Under the pieces are notes generated by a model. That model had not been told where the DNA came from, ran no database searches, and was given only the letters and a program-made list of their open reading frames with translations. Shown here in pieces: positions 36,606 to 45,579 of a stretch of 48,162 nucleotides of DNA. This stretch comes from Anaerotignum lactatifermentans DSM 14214. GTDB taxonomy: Bacteria; Bacillota; Clostridia; Lachnospirales; Anaerotignaceae. The translations under genes and the position numbers were made by a program. Location: NCBI RefSeq assembly GCF_900142265.1, contig NZ_FRAH01000022.1, forward strand, positions 1-48,162. The letters are read 5' to 3'. How positions within the stretch are numbered: the stretch's first letter is position 1; every line of letters begins with the position of its first letter.

Positions 36606-37300
36606 ACGAATTAGAGGAATTATATAAAGCACTTCAGATTATTCATGGAAATTTGGATTATGAAAAGTCTCCGATTCCTATCTTTTCATTTGAAGGCTTA
36701 CCAGGGGCAGGAAAAACAACTCAGATAAAGCTTGTATCTGAAGCACTAACAGAGAAATATGGTAAATCATATTATATTGATTTGCCAACCAAATCACCGA
36801 TTGGAAAAATTATGAAATCGCTATATTCGGATGAACAACATTGGAATGGAGTTAGGGAACAAACGCCATGGCTGAATCCTATAATGATTTCTACAGATTT
36901 GCGCCTTGCAATTAGTAGAGCAGTCGATGAGGGGGCTAGATATGCATTTATGTCAAGAGGTGTATTATCGACTTATTACTATAATTTAGATGCGTATAAT
37001 TCGGATGAAAATAAAGCGTGGGATATGATGCAAAGCCATATGAAAGCATTTTATATGCCCGCTGCGATTGTATTTATGGATATTCCAGAAGAAGTTGCGT
37101 ACAAGAGAGTGGTAAAACGAAATCGCGGTCCATTGCGAAAAATGGATGAGGTTGATGAAATGAAAAAAGACAAAATCAAACTTCAGAATTATTTGGCTAA
37201 AATGCCTAATGTTCCAGTATATTACATAGATGCAACAGGTACAGAAGAGGAAGTAACAAAGAAGATTATAGAAAAATTAGAAGGACATTTATCAATATGA
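36602..37300 (+). CDS. dTMP-kinase-like P-loop kinase
   Basis: A 232-residue P-loop protein. Walker A is GLPGAGKT at about residues 32-39, preceded by the FSFE strand typical of thymidylate kinases. A MSRGVLSTYYYN segment near 119-130 matches the DR(Y/F)-type substrate loop, and RVVKRNRGPLRKMDE near 175-189 looks like the lid. dTMP kinases have about 210 residues; the extra N-terminal 25 are unusual. The substrate in this operon may be another nucleotide or a nucleoside-like intermediate. ATGA overlaps the upstream stop, and the last 4 bases overlap the next start. Confidence 0.7.
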   Translation: MNELEELYKALQIIHGNLDYEKSPIPIFSFEGLPGAGKTTQIKLVSEALTEKYGKSYYIDLPTKSPIGKIMKSLYSDEQHWNGVREQTPWLNPIMISTDLRLAISRAVDEGARYAFMSRGVLSTYYYNLDAYNSDENKAWDMMQSHMKAFYMPAAIVFMDIPEEVAYKRVVKRNRGPLRKMDEVDEMKKDKIKLQNYLAKMPNVPVYYIDATGTEEEVTKKIIEKLEGHLSI

Positions 37301-37965
37301 AGAATGTGATTTATGGACAATATGATTCGAATTTCTATTCATTAAAGAGATTTTACGAACATGAGCTTCCAAATGAAATAAGAGAAATTCTTTTAGAGTT
37401 GAGTCAGAAAGAATTGGCTGTATTTAGGGGTGGATTAGCATTTGTGTTCTTGCTAAATGAAACGGACTATTTATTAAAAGATTTGGACATGATTGCTTAT
37501 GTTGAAAAAATGGATGATATATTAGTTTGTTTAAAAAAAGTAGATGTTGTTTTCATTAACAAGAACACTTTTGGTGACACAGTTATTACCGCGTTTTGGA
37601 AATCAAATAATGAATATTTCAAATTAGACGTTTTATTGTGTAATAAAATGCCGAACATATGTGAGAAGGATATTTATGGTAAGAAATGTTATGTGGTAAC
37701 AGCTTCATATGTATGGAGAAATAGGATTGAAAAGATAGCTGAGAGAGAAATTAGGATGCATGATGATAAGAAGACATTAAATCATTATATGGTTGCAAGA
37801 AAATTAAGTCAGTATCTAGTAGAAAACAAAGGCATAATACATGAAGAAGACTGCATTGCTGTTGAGATGAAGTTGCCAGAAGTTCAAGAGGTGCTTTCAA
37901 AACTAGTTGTGCTTTCAGAACTAGAACAGTTTATGAATCTGCAATTTGAATTGGTTAAGGGGTGA
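37297..37965 (+). CDS. Putative nucleotidyltransferase-fold protein
   Basis: A 222-residue protein with the NTase-superfamily pattern: GG at 45-46 (FRGGLAFVFLL), acidic pair D62-x-D64 (KDLDMIAYV) and a third acid in YFKLDVLL near 110. It resembles AbiEii/MNT-like nucleotidyltransferases, which transfer nucleotides to small molecules, proteins or tRNA. Substrate is unknown. It is coupled on both sides by 4-base overlaps (ATGA before, GTGA after), so it acts within the operon and is not a free toxin-antitoxin module. Confidence 0.6.
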   Translation: MKNVIYGQYDSNFYSLKRFYEHELPNEIREILLELSQKELAVFRGGLAFVFLLNETDYLLKDLDMIAYVEKMDDILVCLKKVDVVFINKNTFGDTVITAFWKSNNEYFKLDVLLCNKMPNICEKDIYGKKCYVVTASYVWRNRIEKIAEREIRMHDDKKTLNHYMVARKLSQYLVENKGIIHEEDCIAVEMKLPEVQEVLSKLVVLSELEQFMNLQFELVKG

Positions 37966-38951
37966 GTGTTATAAGAATTCTTCTGTGTCAATTAAGAAAT
38001 CATGGTGATGTTATTAGGATATTTCCGCTAATAGATGCGATTAAAGATATTCACCCAGATTGGTATATAGGATTTACTTGCTTTGAAGATATGGTTGAAA
38101 CATGCGAGTTAAATCATAACATTGATATTATAATTCCGCAGCCGCGGTTTTCTCCTGTGACAGATACGCAAGGTGGTACAAGAATTCTCGATTGCGCTAT
38201 TTTTAGAGATGCAGTTGAGAAAGTCAGAAAAGAGCAATTTGATGTGTATGTTGATTTACATGGTGTATTTCAAAGTGCATTATTTGGTGCAATGTGTAAC
38301 ATAAAAACAAGACTAGGAAGAAGTGAAGAAACATCTAAAGATGGAGCTACATTGTTTTATACGGATATATGTCAAATTACCAAAAAAGAATTAAATAGAA
38401 TGGAACGACATTTCGTAGTTACAAATGAATTGTTTCCAGAAATTGTTCCGTTGCCAAATAAGAAAATATCAGGAGATAAAGTTGTAATATTCCCTGGAAG
38501 TAGTAAAAATGGAATATTAAAGAGGTGGAAAACCGATTATTATGTACAACTTGCTAATAGATTAAGCAAAGATTCTACAGTGGTTTTTATATTAGGGATA
38601 GAAGAACAGGATATAAAGTTTGATTTGGAGAATGAAACAAATTGTTATATAAAAATCTGTTCCAAGTGGTCTCAGGTAGATGAAGAAATAAGTAATGCAA
38701 AGCTTGTAATCGGAAACGATGCTGCTTATGTGCATTTTGCAGTATGGAAAAATATACCTACGATTGAGATTTGTGGTCCGCTATCTCCGATAATAAATGG
38801 TGTATGGAGTTATGGAATAGGTGAGACAATTTTTAATCCGTTTCGTTGTAAATGTCCTAATGTATGGAATGGGGTATGTGATAAGAAACACGAATGTATG
38901 GATGGTATTACAGTTGAAACGGTTTATGAGAGTGCAATAAAATACTTGTAA
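37962..38951 (+). CDS. Glycosyltransferase family 9, heptosyltransferase-like
   Basis: A 329-residue GT-B enzyme with GT9 hallmarks: RILLCQLRNHGDVIRIFPLI at the N-terminus, DVYVDLHGVFQSALFG near 85-100, KVVIFPGSSKNGILKRW near 168-184, and VIGNDAAYVHFAVWKNIPTI near 247-266, corresponding to the donor-binding region of WaaF/WaaC. The C-terminus has CPNVWNGVCDKKHEC, a cysteine pattern also common in this family. GT9 enzymes mostly use ADP-heptose, which agrees with the HldE-like gene, and transfer it to a glycan or protein. The start is GTG within a GTGA overlap. No signal or membrane segment is seen, so it is cytoplasmic. Confidence 0.82.
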   Translation: MSVIRILLCQLRNHGDVIRIFPLIDAIKDIHPDWYIGFTCFEDMVETCELNHNIDIIIPQPRFSPVTDTQGGTRILDCAIFRDAVEKVRKEQFDVYVDLHGVFQSALFGAMCNIKTRLGRSEETSKDGATLFYTDICQITKKELNRMERHFVVTNELFPEIVPLPNKKISGDKVVIFPGSSKNGILKRWKTDYYVQLANRLSKDSTVVFILGIEEQDIKFDLENETNCYIKICSKWSQVDEEISNAKLVIGNDAAYVHFAVWKNIPTIEICGPLSPIINGVWSYGIGETIFNPFRCKCPNVWNGVCDKKHECMDGITVETVYESAIKYL

Positions 38952-38962
38952 GGAATGATTGG

Positions 38963-40156
38963 ATGAAAGACAGAAGACTAGATTTTAGTTTGTTTAGGAA
39001 CAATAAGGATATTACTTATTTGGATTATGCAGCCACAACATTTATGCCAGATCAAGTGATTAAAAGCTGGGTGCATTATCAACAGAATACAGGAGTGAGC
39101 TACAATCGTGGAAATGGCATTCTATCAGATATTGCTGAGAATGAATATAATAAAGCAAAAAAAATTATCTTGAATTTTTTTTCGGCTGAAGAAACCTATG
39201 ATTTTGTATTTGGTAAAAACGCTACAGAATGTCTGAATATTGTTGCGTACTCATTAAGAGATTGTCTTAATCAAGGAGATGTTATTTTGATGGGACCATA
39301 TGAACATCATAGTAATATTCTTCCTTGGGAAAAAATGGCAAAAGAAACAGGGGCTTGTTTAGTTCAATTACCTTTATTGGAAGGTGGAAATATAAATTAT
39401 AGTTTTTGGGATTCACTAGACAAAAAAAGAATAAAGGTTATAAGCATTTCTATGGTATCAAATATTAATTCATACGCCATTGATACTATGTGGCTAAAGG
39501 CAGTAAAAAACGATTGCGATGCCATTATAATTTTGGATGTATCTCAACAAGTAGGACATTGTGAACTGGATTGTGAGAAAATCGGTGCAGATGCTTATAT
39601 AATGTCGGCACATAAAATGTATGGTCCGAAGAATATTGGTGCTGCAATAGTGAAAAAGCAACTTATAGAAAAAATGAACCCAGTACTAGTAGGAGGAGGC
39701 ATGGTATGGAATTCGTTAGGTGCAGGTCCTACGTGGCAGTTAGGTGCAAAGAAATTTGAAGCAGGGACATTTGACGTTGGATTGGTGAGTGCTTGGTCAG
39801 AGGCGTGCAAGTATTTGAATAGTATAGGAATGGATGCAGTGAGAGAATCTGATAGAAGGATATGGGAATATGTAAAGAAAAGAATGGATAGGCGTATTTT
39901 TTCTATAGTTCCGGGAGGAAATGATAATTCTTCGATGGTTTCTTTTATGGTAAATTCGGTGCATCCACACGATGTTGCCGAAATGGCTTCATTACATAAT
40001 TTTGAAATTAGAACGGGACATATGTGTGCACAAAGCACTCTTGATAATTTAGGATATAAAAGTCTATGCAGATTATCATGGGGTATAGGAAGTGATATTT
40101 CAGATGTAGAGGCCTTTATATGCCTTGTTGAGGAGGAGTGTTTACATGATAAATAA
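38963..40156 (+). CDS. SufS-like cysteine desulfurase (class V aminotransferase fold)
   Basis: A 397-residue PLP enzyme. YLDYAATTFMP opens the fold, PYEHHSNILPW near 111-121 is the conserved His region, SAHKMYGP carries the PLP lysine at 218, and RTGHMCAQ places the catalytic cysteine at 355, as in SufS (RTGHHCAQ). It should take sulfur from cysteine as an enzyme persulfide. AAGGA lies about eight bases upstream. The gene overlaps the next (IscU/SufU-like fusion) by 11 bases, the classic desulfurase-scaffold pairing, so sulfur is probably dedicated to this pathway. Confidence 0.85.
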   Translation: MKDRRLDFSLFRNNKDITYLDYAATTFMPDQVIKSWVHYQQNTGVSYNRGNGILSDIAENEYNKAKKIILNFFSAEETYDFVFGKNATECLNIVAYSLRDCLNQGDVILMGPYEHHSNILPWEKMAKETGACLVQLPLLEGGNINYSFWDSLDKKRIKVISISMVSNINSYAIDTMWLKAVKNDCDAIIILDVSQQVGHCELDCEKIGADAYIMSAHKMYGPKNIGAAIVKKQLIEKMNPVLVGGGMVWNSLGAGPTWQLGAKKFEAGTFDVGLVSAWSEACKYLNSIGMDAVRESDRRIWEYVKKRMDRRIFSIVPGGNDNSSMVSFMVNSVHPHDVAEMASLHNFEIRTGHMCAQSTLDNLGYKSLCRLSWGIGSDISDVEAFICLVEEECLHDK

Positions 40157-41951
40157 AAGTCATTTGTTATGGGCTCCAGAGATTATTAAAGAGTCAAACG
40201 GTATCGCATGTGGTGATACTTTGTCCATAAGTGCTTATCGAGATGATGATAAATTGTATTTTTGTTACTCGGGTGAAGCATGTAAGGTTGCAGTAAAAGT
40301 AGCTGATTATTTGATAGATTCTTTTTCGGGTAAAGAGGAAAGAGAAGTATTTAAGTGTGTTAAAAGACTAAGGTTTGGACAATATACAGAAGAAGAACAG
40401 TGGATAAGCATGTTGGCAGTAAAAAGAAAATCATGTGTGGATTCACCAGTAGGTTTGTTATATGAAATACTTAGTGAAAATAATTCCTGCGAAATTGACA
40501 CACGAGAACAATCTGTTTTGGCTTGTGATGCTTGTGTAAATACAAAGCCTATTAATTGGAAGCCAGAAAAAGGAGATAAAAGAATAACTGGATTACAAGC
40601 GATAGCTAGAGAATTAAAAATAATGGATGATTCTATCGAAAGTGAAATACAAAGATTAGGGTTATGCATTTTATCTGAATATCAACAAGCATATTTTTCT
40701 GATAGGCTTGCAAATGTTTCTGATAAAGATTTTAAGCTAATTAAGAAACTACGTCTGGCAGTTTTGTTATTTAATAATGCAAAACAATATAATCTGACCT
40801 TGGATAAAAGAATTGAAGAATTAGCGATAAAGCAAATTGTTAGCTTGAATGTTGCTAATGAAGAAATCAGAATAGTAAATGCATATATAAAGGAGTCTAA
40901 TCTGCGAATTGATGCAGTAAAGGGCGGTAAAACAAATCGATATTACCCAGAAGGCTGTTACAGAACACATATGGATTTTGATTATTTGGCAGCAGATTTT
41001 GATGATGCATTTAAGTTCATTTCCTATTTGGTCAATGAGCGTCACTTTAAATTGGTAATAGGTGGTTCAGTGCCATTTTCATTGAAGGCATTATTAAACA
41101 CGGATAAAGAAGAAGTATTAACAGGTCATATTCATCTTGAGAAAATACTACAAAATAGATATCAAGTTGTTGTTGACGTAAATATGGGCGGATTTCCGTT
41201 GGGAAGAACAGGAATAATACAGTGTAATAAAGCTGAGAAAATTGAACTTGAAGATTTAATTTGTATAACAGTTTCGCACTTGTTTAAGCACGAACATGCA
41301 TTTATGAAAGATATTAATGACCTATATTATCTTCTGAAATCACCTGAACTGAATCAGAATCTATTAAGTGAAAAGCTAGAAAAATATAAATTGGTTAATT
41401 TGTTCAAGGTTGCATATTTTTTTTTGGAGAAAGAATTGCAGTTGAACACAAAGATTAATATTGAAAGTACAGTTGAATTCTCTCAGAAAAGAATTGATTC
41501 ATGGCCTATGTCGAGAAAATCTCATTTTTATATTAAGGCTAGAGATATGTTTGAGTTAAATAAAAAGCAATTTGGCGAATATGTCGGATTGAAAGAAACC
41601 ATTAATCAAATATGTGGTGGACAGGGAGAAATATCAACAAAGAAATATTATGAATTAAATCATATTATGAATGAGAGAGTGTATCTTTACCCTATTGTTA
41701 TTTTTAATAGATATGTCAATAACTTGAGGAGTGAAGAACTGATAAATATTGATTCGAGTATGTTTCGTAGAGAACACATTTTAATTTTGCCAATAGGATT
41801 GTTTTTGATACAGAACAGTAGATATTCAGAAATAGGAAGAGAAACTTTAAATACAGAAATAGAGGAAATAATGAATACACTGGGAATAGATACTTCTTTG
41901 TGCAATTTAAATTATGTTATGAAGGCAAGAAAAGATACCTGGTTGTATTGA
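40146..41951 (+). CDS. IscU/SufU-like scaffold fused to a nucleotidyltransferase domain
   Basis: A 601-residue protein. Residues 1-115 resemble an IscU/SufU Fe-S or sulfur scaffold: C22-G-D24 (ACGDTLSI), C46 (YSGEACKVAV) and C97 (KRKSCVDSPVGLL) match the three ligand cysteines and the aspartate of SufU. Residues about 255-430 resemble the NTP_transf_5 nucleotidyltransferase group, with RTHMDFDYLA giving D277 and D279 and LVIGGSVPF after it. The region between is helical and unassigned. ATG 40146 is preferred over TTG 40125 because GAGGAGG then lies upstream. It is the natural partner of the SufS-like enzyme. I know of no described protein joining these two domains. The scaffold motif is clear; the NTase assignment is moderate. 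Confidence 0.7.
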   Translation: MINKSHLLWAPEIIKESNGIACGDTLSISAYRDDDKLYFCYSGEACKVAVKVADYLIDSFSGKEEREVFKCVKRLRFGQYTEEEQWISMLAVKRKSCVDSPVGLLYEILSENNSCEIDTREQSVLACDACVNTKPINWKPEKGDKRITGLQAIARELKIMDDSIESEIQRLGLCILSEYQQAYFSDRLANVSDKDFKLIKKLRLAVLLFNNAKQYNLTLDKRIEELAIKQIVSLNVANEEIRIVNAYIKESNLRIDAVKGGKTNRYYPEGCYRTHMDFDYLAADFDDAFKFISYLVNERHFKLVIGGSVPFSLKALLNTDKEEVLTGHIHLEKILQNRYQVVVDVNMGGFPLGRTGIIQCNKAEKIELEDLICITVSHLFKHEHAFMKDINDLYYLLKSPELNQNLLSEKLEKYKLVNLFKVAYFFLEKELQLNTKINIESTVEFSQKRIDSWPMSRKSHFYIKARDMFELNKKQFGEYVGLKETINQICGGQGEISTKKYYELNHIMNERVYLYPIVIFNRYVNNLRSEELINIDSSMFRREHILILPIGLFLIQNSRYSEIGRETLNTEIEEIMNTLGIDTSLCNLNYVMKARKDTWLY

Positions 41952-41967
41952 GGAGAGGAGTGATGAG

Positions 41968-42906
41968 ATGAGAGAGATATGTTTAGTCACTTATACAAGA
42001 AGCACAGAAGGTTTTACAGATGAACTTGATAGAATATCTAAAGCTTTTTATGATAAATATAAAAATAACTTTAAGGTTGTAATTTGCTGCGAACAGTGTT
42101 TTCAAATAAGTGACAAAGAATATTTAATTGAATTTATGAAATTTGGTGGCACAAAGTATAGAAGGCTTATAAGTTTAATGGAAAAGGATGATTCAAAATA
42201 TTATTTGAGCATAGATAATGATATTACTGGAAAAATTAATGAGTTGTTAGATTTTGTTAATGAAATGAGTACCAAGAATTATGAAGTGGGTTGGGGGCGA
42301 ATAAGAGGAAAAAGGCAATGTGGTTTTATTTCTAATATGGTCGCTGTTGATAAACTTCTTTCGCATAATATTATCCGTCCATTGTTGTGGGAAATAGGTG
42401 TTGGAATTTCTGTTCCAGGACAGGTGTTTTGTATAAAAGGAGAGTCGTTCAGAGGTAAGTTAATTGAATTAGATACTTTTTTAGATGATTTGGCACTGGG
42501 TTTATATGTAAATATTAATAAGAGCAGAAAATATGTAATACCTACTGTTCTAGGAGAGGAAGAACCAAACAGCGAGTTTGCTGGGCTATGGAAACAACGA
42601 TCAAGATGGGCAATAGGATATTCGACAATTCTGAAGGCTGTAAAAAACAAGAAGGATTATAAGGATAGGGTTGTAATTCATGGTATAAGTTATCATCTTT
42701 CGTGGTTATTTAATTGGATGATTATTGCCTTGTTAACTATGTTATTTTGGCCTGCGGCAATCGGATATGTTTTTCTGATTAGTCTATTAATATCGAAGAA
42801 GGATATTCGCATGCTATTGTATTCCGTGGTTTATCAGTTTGTGTTTCCGATATTTCATATTAGGTGGGGAATTACATTTATTGGTGAAATGATAAAAGGA
42901 GATTAA
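41968..42906 (+). CDS. Membrane glycosyltransferase family 2, QxxRW type
   Basis: A 312-residue protein. YYLSIDNDITGK near 72-83 carries the DxD metal-binding pair, TFLDDLALG near 169-177 the catalytic acid, and WKQRSRWAIG near 209-218 the QxxRW motif of processive enzymes such as cellulose and hyaluronan synthases. Two or three hydrophobic helices follow (about 235-275 and 285-305). It is shorter than usual synthases and its N-terminal nucleotide-binding part is compact. It probably transfers a sugar to a lipid or polymer at the membrane. GGAG lies about seven bases before ATG; the gene is 16 bases after the scaffold fusion. Confidence 0.7.
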   Translation: MREICLVTYTRSTEGFTDELDRISKAFYDKYKNNFKVVICCEQCFQISDKEYLIEFMKFGGTKYRRLISLMEKDDSKYYLSIDNDITGKINELLDFVNEMSTKNYEVGWGRIRGKRQCGFISNMVAVDKLLSHNIIRPLLWEIGVGISVPGQVFCIKGESFRGKLIELDTFLDDLALGLYVNINKSRKYVIPTVLGEEEPNSEFAGLWKQRSRWAIGYSTILKAVKNKKDYKDRVVIHGISYHLSWLFNWMIIALLTMLFWPAAIGYVFLISLLISKKDIRMLLYSVVYQFVFPIFHIRWGITFIGEMIKGD

Positions 42907-42909
42907 GGC

Positions 42910-44142
42910 ATGTCAATTATTTATGATAAGTACAATGTTGAAGAAGAAACATACGTAAAAGCATTAATATTGAGTCGAGGTATTGTTTTTTCTGAAAAAG
43001 CGTTAAAAGTGTCTGTTTTGGAAAAAGCAAAAGGGCAGAATTTAGTGTATAACATGCCATTGAATGCAACCAGCTCAAGACCACAGGAATTAATTATAAA
43101 GAATGTGGGAGATTCATACTCAGTAGTAGTATCTTGTGTTACAGGGAATCCTACAAGTAATCCTGTTGTTTTAGATGTGAATGAAGAAGGGGGGCTAGTT
43201 GCACTAGTTGAAGGTGAGAAGGTGGATAATATAGAGATTCATTTTGTTGAAGAACCTGATTATTATTCTGTGAATCTGTCAAATGGAGAACCTGTCAAAA
43301 AATATGTATCTGCTTGTGGCTTAGATGAATTAAACATTATACCATGGAAGGGATGTGCAATTTCAAGAGGTTGCAGATTCTGTGGAATTAATAATTTTGT
43401 CAAGCCGGATGAATTATCGGCACATAGAATTTCAAGGGATAGCAATGAATGGAAACAAGTGTATGAAGAGTACTTAGATAATTTAGAAGAGGCCGTATTA
43501 ATTGCTAAAAAATCGGAGTGTTATAAAGAGCATGCTCATGTGATTTTGATTGCAGGTAATTTAGATAATAATAACTTGGATTTTGAATCAGAAATTTTTT
43601 CAAGTATAGCAAGGAGAGTATCTCCATTGGTGAAAGATATTTCTGAAGAAGGCGTGGTTGTAGTAATAACTCCTCCAAATAATATGAAATATATTGATGA
43701 ATTGAAAAAAGCAGGTATTGAGAAAGTTGTTTTCAATTTAGAAGCTATAACCGAATGTGGATTTGAAAAATATTGCCCTGGCAAGGCAGAATTAGGTTAT
43801 CAGTTTTTTATTGATAGATTGAGATATGCCATTGATGTTTTCGGAAAAGGGAATGTGTGGACAAATTTAGTATTTGGGCTTGAAACGGTTGAAGAAACTT
43901 TGAAAAAATGCGCAGAGTTGACATCAGATGGAGTTGTTATCAGTGCTAATGTATTGCATTTGGATAAGGGGAACTCTTTGGATTGTGATGTCCCTTCTAC
44001 AAAAGATGTTATTGATTTCTTCTATAGGCTAGAGATTCTAAATAATCAAGAGGGTTTTGTTCCATTTTATTGCGCTAAGGCATTAAGGACAAGTTTGTCA
44101 AATGAGGCACATGCTATGAGAATAAAGGGGAGAGATAAGTGA
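42910..44142 (+). CDS. Radical SAM enzyme with CX5CX2C cluster motif
   Basis: A 410-residue protein. Three cysteines at 149, 155 and 158 (KGCAISRGCRFCGI) form a CX5CX2C motif instead of the usual CX3CX2C. Later segments (HVILIAGNLDNN, KVVFNLEAITE, NVWTNLVFGLETVEETL) fit the strands of a radical SAM barrel. The first 140 residues are a separate domain rich in beta strands that I do not recognise. A variant spacing of this kind is known for HmdB. The enzyme should cleave SAM to make a 5'-deoxyadenosyl radical; the reaction is unknown. It starts 3 bases after GT2 and overlaps the next gene by 4 bases. Confidence 0.75.
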   Translation: MSIIYDKYNVEEETYVKALILSRGIVFSEKALKVSVLEKAKGQNLVYNMPLNATSSRPQELIIKNVGDSYSVVVSCVTGNPTSNPVVLDVNEEGGLVALVEGEKVDNIEIHFVEEPDYYSVNLSNGEPVKKYVSACGLDELNIIPWKGCAISRGCRFCGINNFVKPDELSAHRISRDSNEWKQVYEEYLDNLEEAVLIAKKSECYKEHAHVILIAGNLDNNNLDFESEIFSSIARRVSPLVKDISEEGVVVVITPPNNMKYIDELKKAGIEKVVFNLEAITECGFEKYCPGKAELGYQFFIDRLRYAIDVFGKGNVWTNLVFGLETVEETLKKCAELTSDGVVISANVLHLDKGNSLDCDVPSTKDVIDFFYRLEILNNQEGFVPFYCAKALRTSLSNEAHAMRIKGRDK

Positions 44143-44972
44143 TTGTTAAATATTTAGGCACAGGTGCGGCAGAAGGCATTCCAGCTGTTTTTTGCCATTG
44201 CGAAGTATGTAATCATGCAAGGGTTAATAAAGGAAGAAATATTAGAACCAGATCCCAAGCCCTGATTGATGGGAAACTTTTACTTGATTTTGGTCCAGAT
44301 ACATTTCTTCATTCATTAGAATATAATATCCAACTTGCTGATATTCAAGTGTGTTTTGTGACGCATTCACATGATGACCATCTGTATTTAGAGGATTTGA
44401 GAGCACGAAGAAGAAGTAGAGCGAATTTGCGACTTGGGACTCCTGTATTGAAAGTATACGGTGGACAGGGTGTAAGGGAGATTCTAAAACCAAAAGATGA
44501 CGGATTTGTAACAAAAGATAATAGTGTTGTTTTTTGTCAAATCAAGCCGTTTGAACAAGTTGAAATACTTAATGAATATAAGGTGACAGCTTTGCCTGCT
44601 GTTCATACATCAAATGAGCCGTTTGTATATGTGATTCAAAGTAATACTAAAACATTTTTATATGGACATGATACTGACTATTTTGAAGAAAATGTGTGGG
44701 AATATCTAAAGAAGAACAATATCTATTTTGATGCGGTTTCATTAGATTGTACCGAAGGAGTTAAGCATATAGAGTATACGGGGCATATGAATTTTGAGAG
44801 AATGCAGAATATGTGTGAGCGACTAAGAATAGAAGGATGCATTGATGTAAATACGCAGATAGTTGCAAATCATATTTCACACAATGGACTTGCCAATTAT
44901 AATAAAGCAAACGAAGTTGGAAAGAGTCTTGGATATATTGTTTCTTATGATGGAATGGAAATAGAGGTGTGA
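44139..44972 (+). CDS. PhnP-like metallo-beta-lactamase phosphodiesterase
   Basis: A 277-residue MBL-fold hydrolase. The PhnP-type start GTGAAEGIPAVFCHCEVC contains the extra zinc site (C19, C21, C24), HSHDDH at 76-81 is the dinuclear metal motif, and AVHTSNEPF, YGHDTDYF and NHISHNG supply the later ligands. PhnP opens 5-phosphoribosyl 1,2-cyclic phosphate during phosphonate breakdown. No C-P lyase genes are here, so a related cyclic phosphate of this pathway is the likely substrate. The start is GTG in a GTGA overlap with the radical SAM gene. Confidence 0.8.
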   Translation: MIVKYLGTGAAEGIPAVFCHCEVCNHARVNKGRNIRTRSQALIDGKLLLDFGPDTFLHSLEYNIQLADIQVCFVTHSHDDHLYLEDLRARRRSRANLRLGTPVLKVYGGQGVREILKPKDDGFVTKDNSVVFCQIKPFEQVEILNEYKVTALPAVHTSNEPFVYVIQSNTKTFLYGHDTDYFEENVWEYLKKNNIYFDAVSLDCTEGVKHIEYTGHMNFERMQNMCERLRIEGCIDVNTQIVANHISHNGLANYNKANEVGKSLGYIVSYDGMEIEV

Positions 44973-44981
44973 GGATAGAAA

Positions 44982-45566
44982 ATGAAACTAGTAATATTGA
45001 CAGGAGCGCCTGCTAGTGGGAAAAGTTCAATTGCAGAAGCAGTGGGAGCAAAGCTGGGTATTGATGTGATATCTAAAGACGGATTCAAAATCGAGTTGTT
45101 TGAAAAGTATGGATTCACTAATCATGCAGAAAAGAAAAAACTAAGCATAGAAGGTGAAAAGATAATGAATGAAACCATCAAAAACTATGTGAATCATAAT
45201 GTAGATTTGATTGTAGATAATAATTTTAAGAATTTTAATGACATAAGAGAGATATTAAATCAAGCTGATGTTGATGTAGAGATAAAGTGTGTGTACTGTA
45301 TTGCTGATTATGATGTTTTGGCGAAAAGATATAATGAAAGAATAAGTAGCGGAAATAGACATCTGGCATTATATACGCTAAATCAGTATCCGGTTATTGA
45401 GGAAGTAAGTGAATTCCATCCATTAATTACAAAGGATGATGTAGAACGAATAGAGCAAGGTATTCAGGAGTTTACTTTTGGGCAGGATGTATTGGAAATT
45501 AATACTGATAATATCGGATTCGAATTTGATGCTTTATGCAATAAGGTAATAGAGTTTATTAGCTAA
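44982..45566 (+). CDS. P-loop small-molecule kinase
   Basis: A 194-residue AAA/zeta-toxin-like P-loop protein with Walker A GAPASGKSS at 8-16, then VISKDGFK near 29-36, and the strand LIVDNNF near 75-81. The length and layout fit kinases of small metabolites or nucleotides such as gluconate or adenylyl-sulfate kinase-like proteins. The substrate cannot be told. GAGG lies upstream of ATG; spacing to neighbours is 9 and 13 bases, so it belongs to the operon. Confidence 0.65.
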   Translation: MKLVILTGAPASGKSSIAEAVGAKLGIDVISKDGFKIELFEKYGFTNHAEKKKLSIEGEKIMNETIKNYVNHNVDLIVDNNFKNFNDIREILNQADVDVEIKCVYCIADYDVLAKRYNERISSGNRHLALYTLNQYPVIEEVSEFHPLITKDDVERIEQGIQEFTFGQDVLEINTDNIGFEFDALCNKVIEFIS

Positions 45567-45579
45567 GGGAGCTGACAAT

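Noticed and set aside
37297-37965. AbiE-type toxin-antitoxin module
   Set aside because: Only an NTase-like fold is supported; no AbiEi-like partner exists and the gene is translationally coupled to biosynthetic genes on both sides.
33392-38951. Reading the operon as an ordinary LPS core locus
   Set aside because: The context is Firmicutes-like and most genes (desulfurase, scaffold fusion, radical SAM, PP-loop) have no role in LPS core synthesis.
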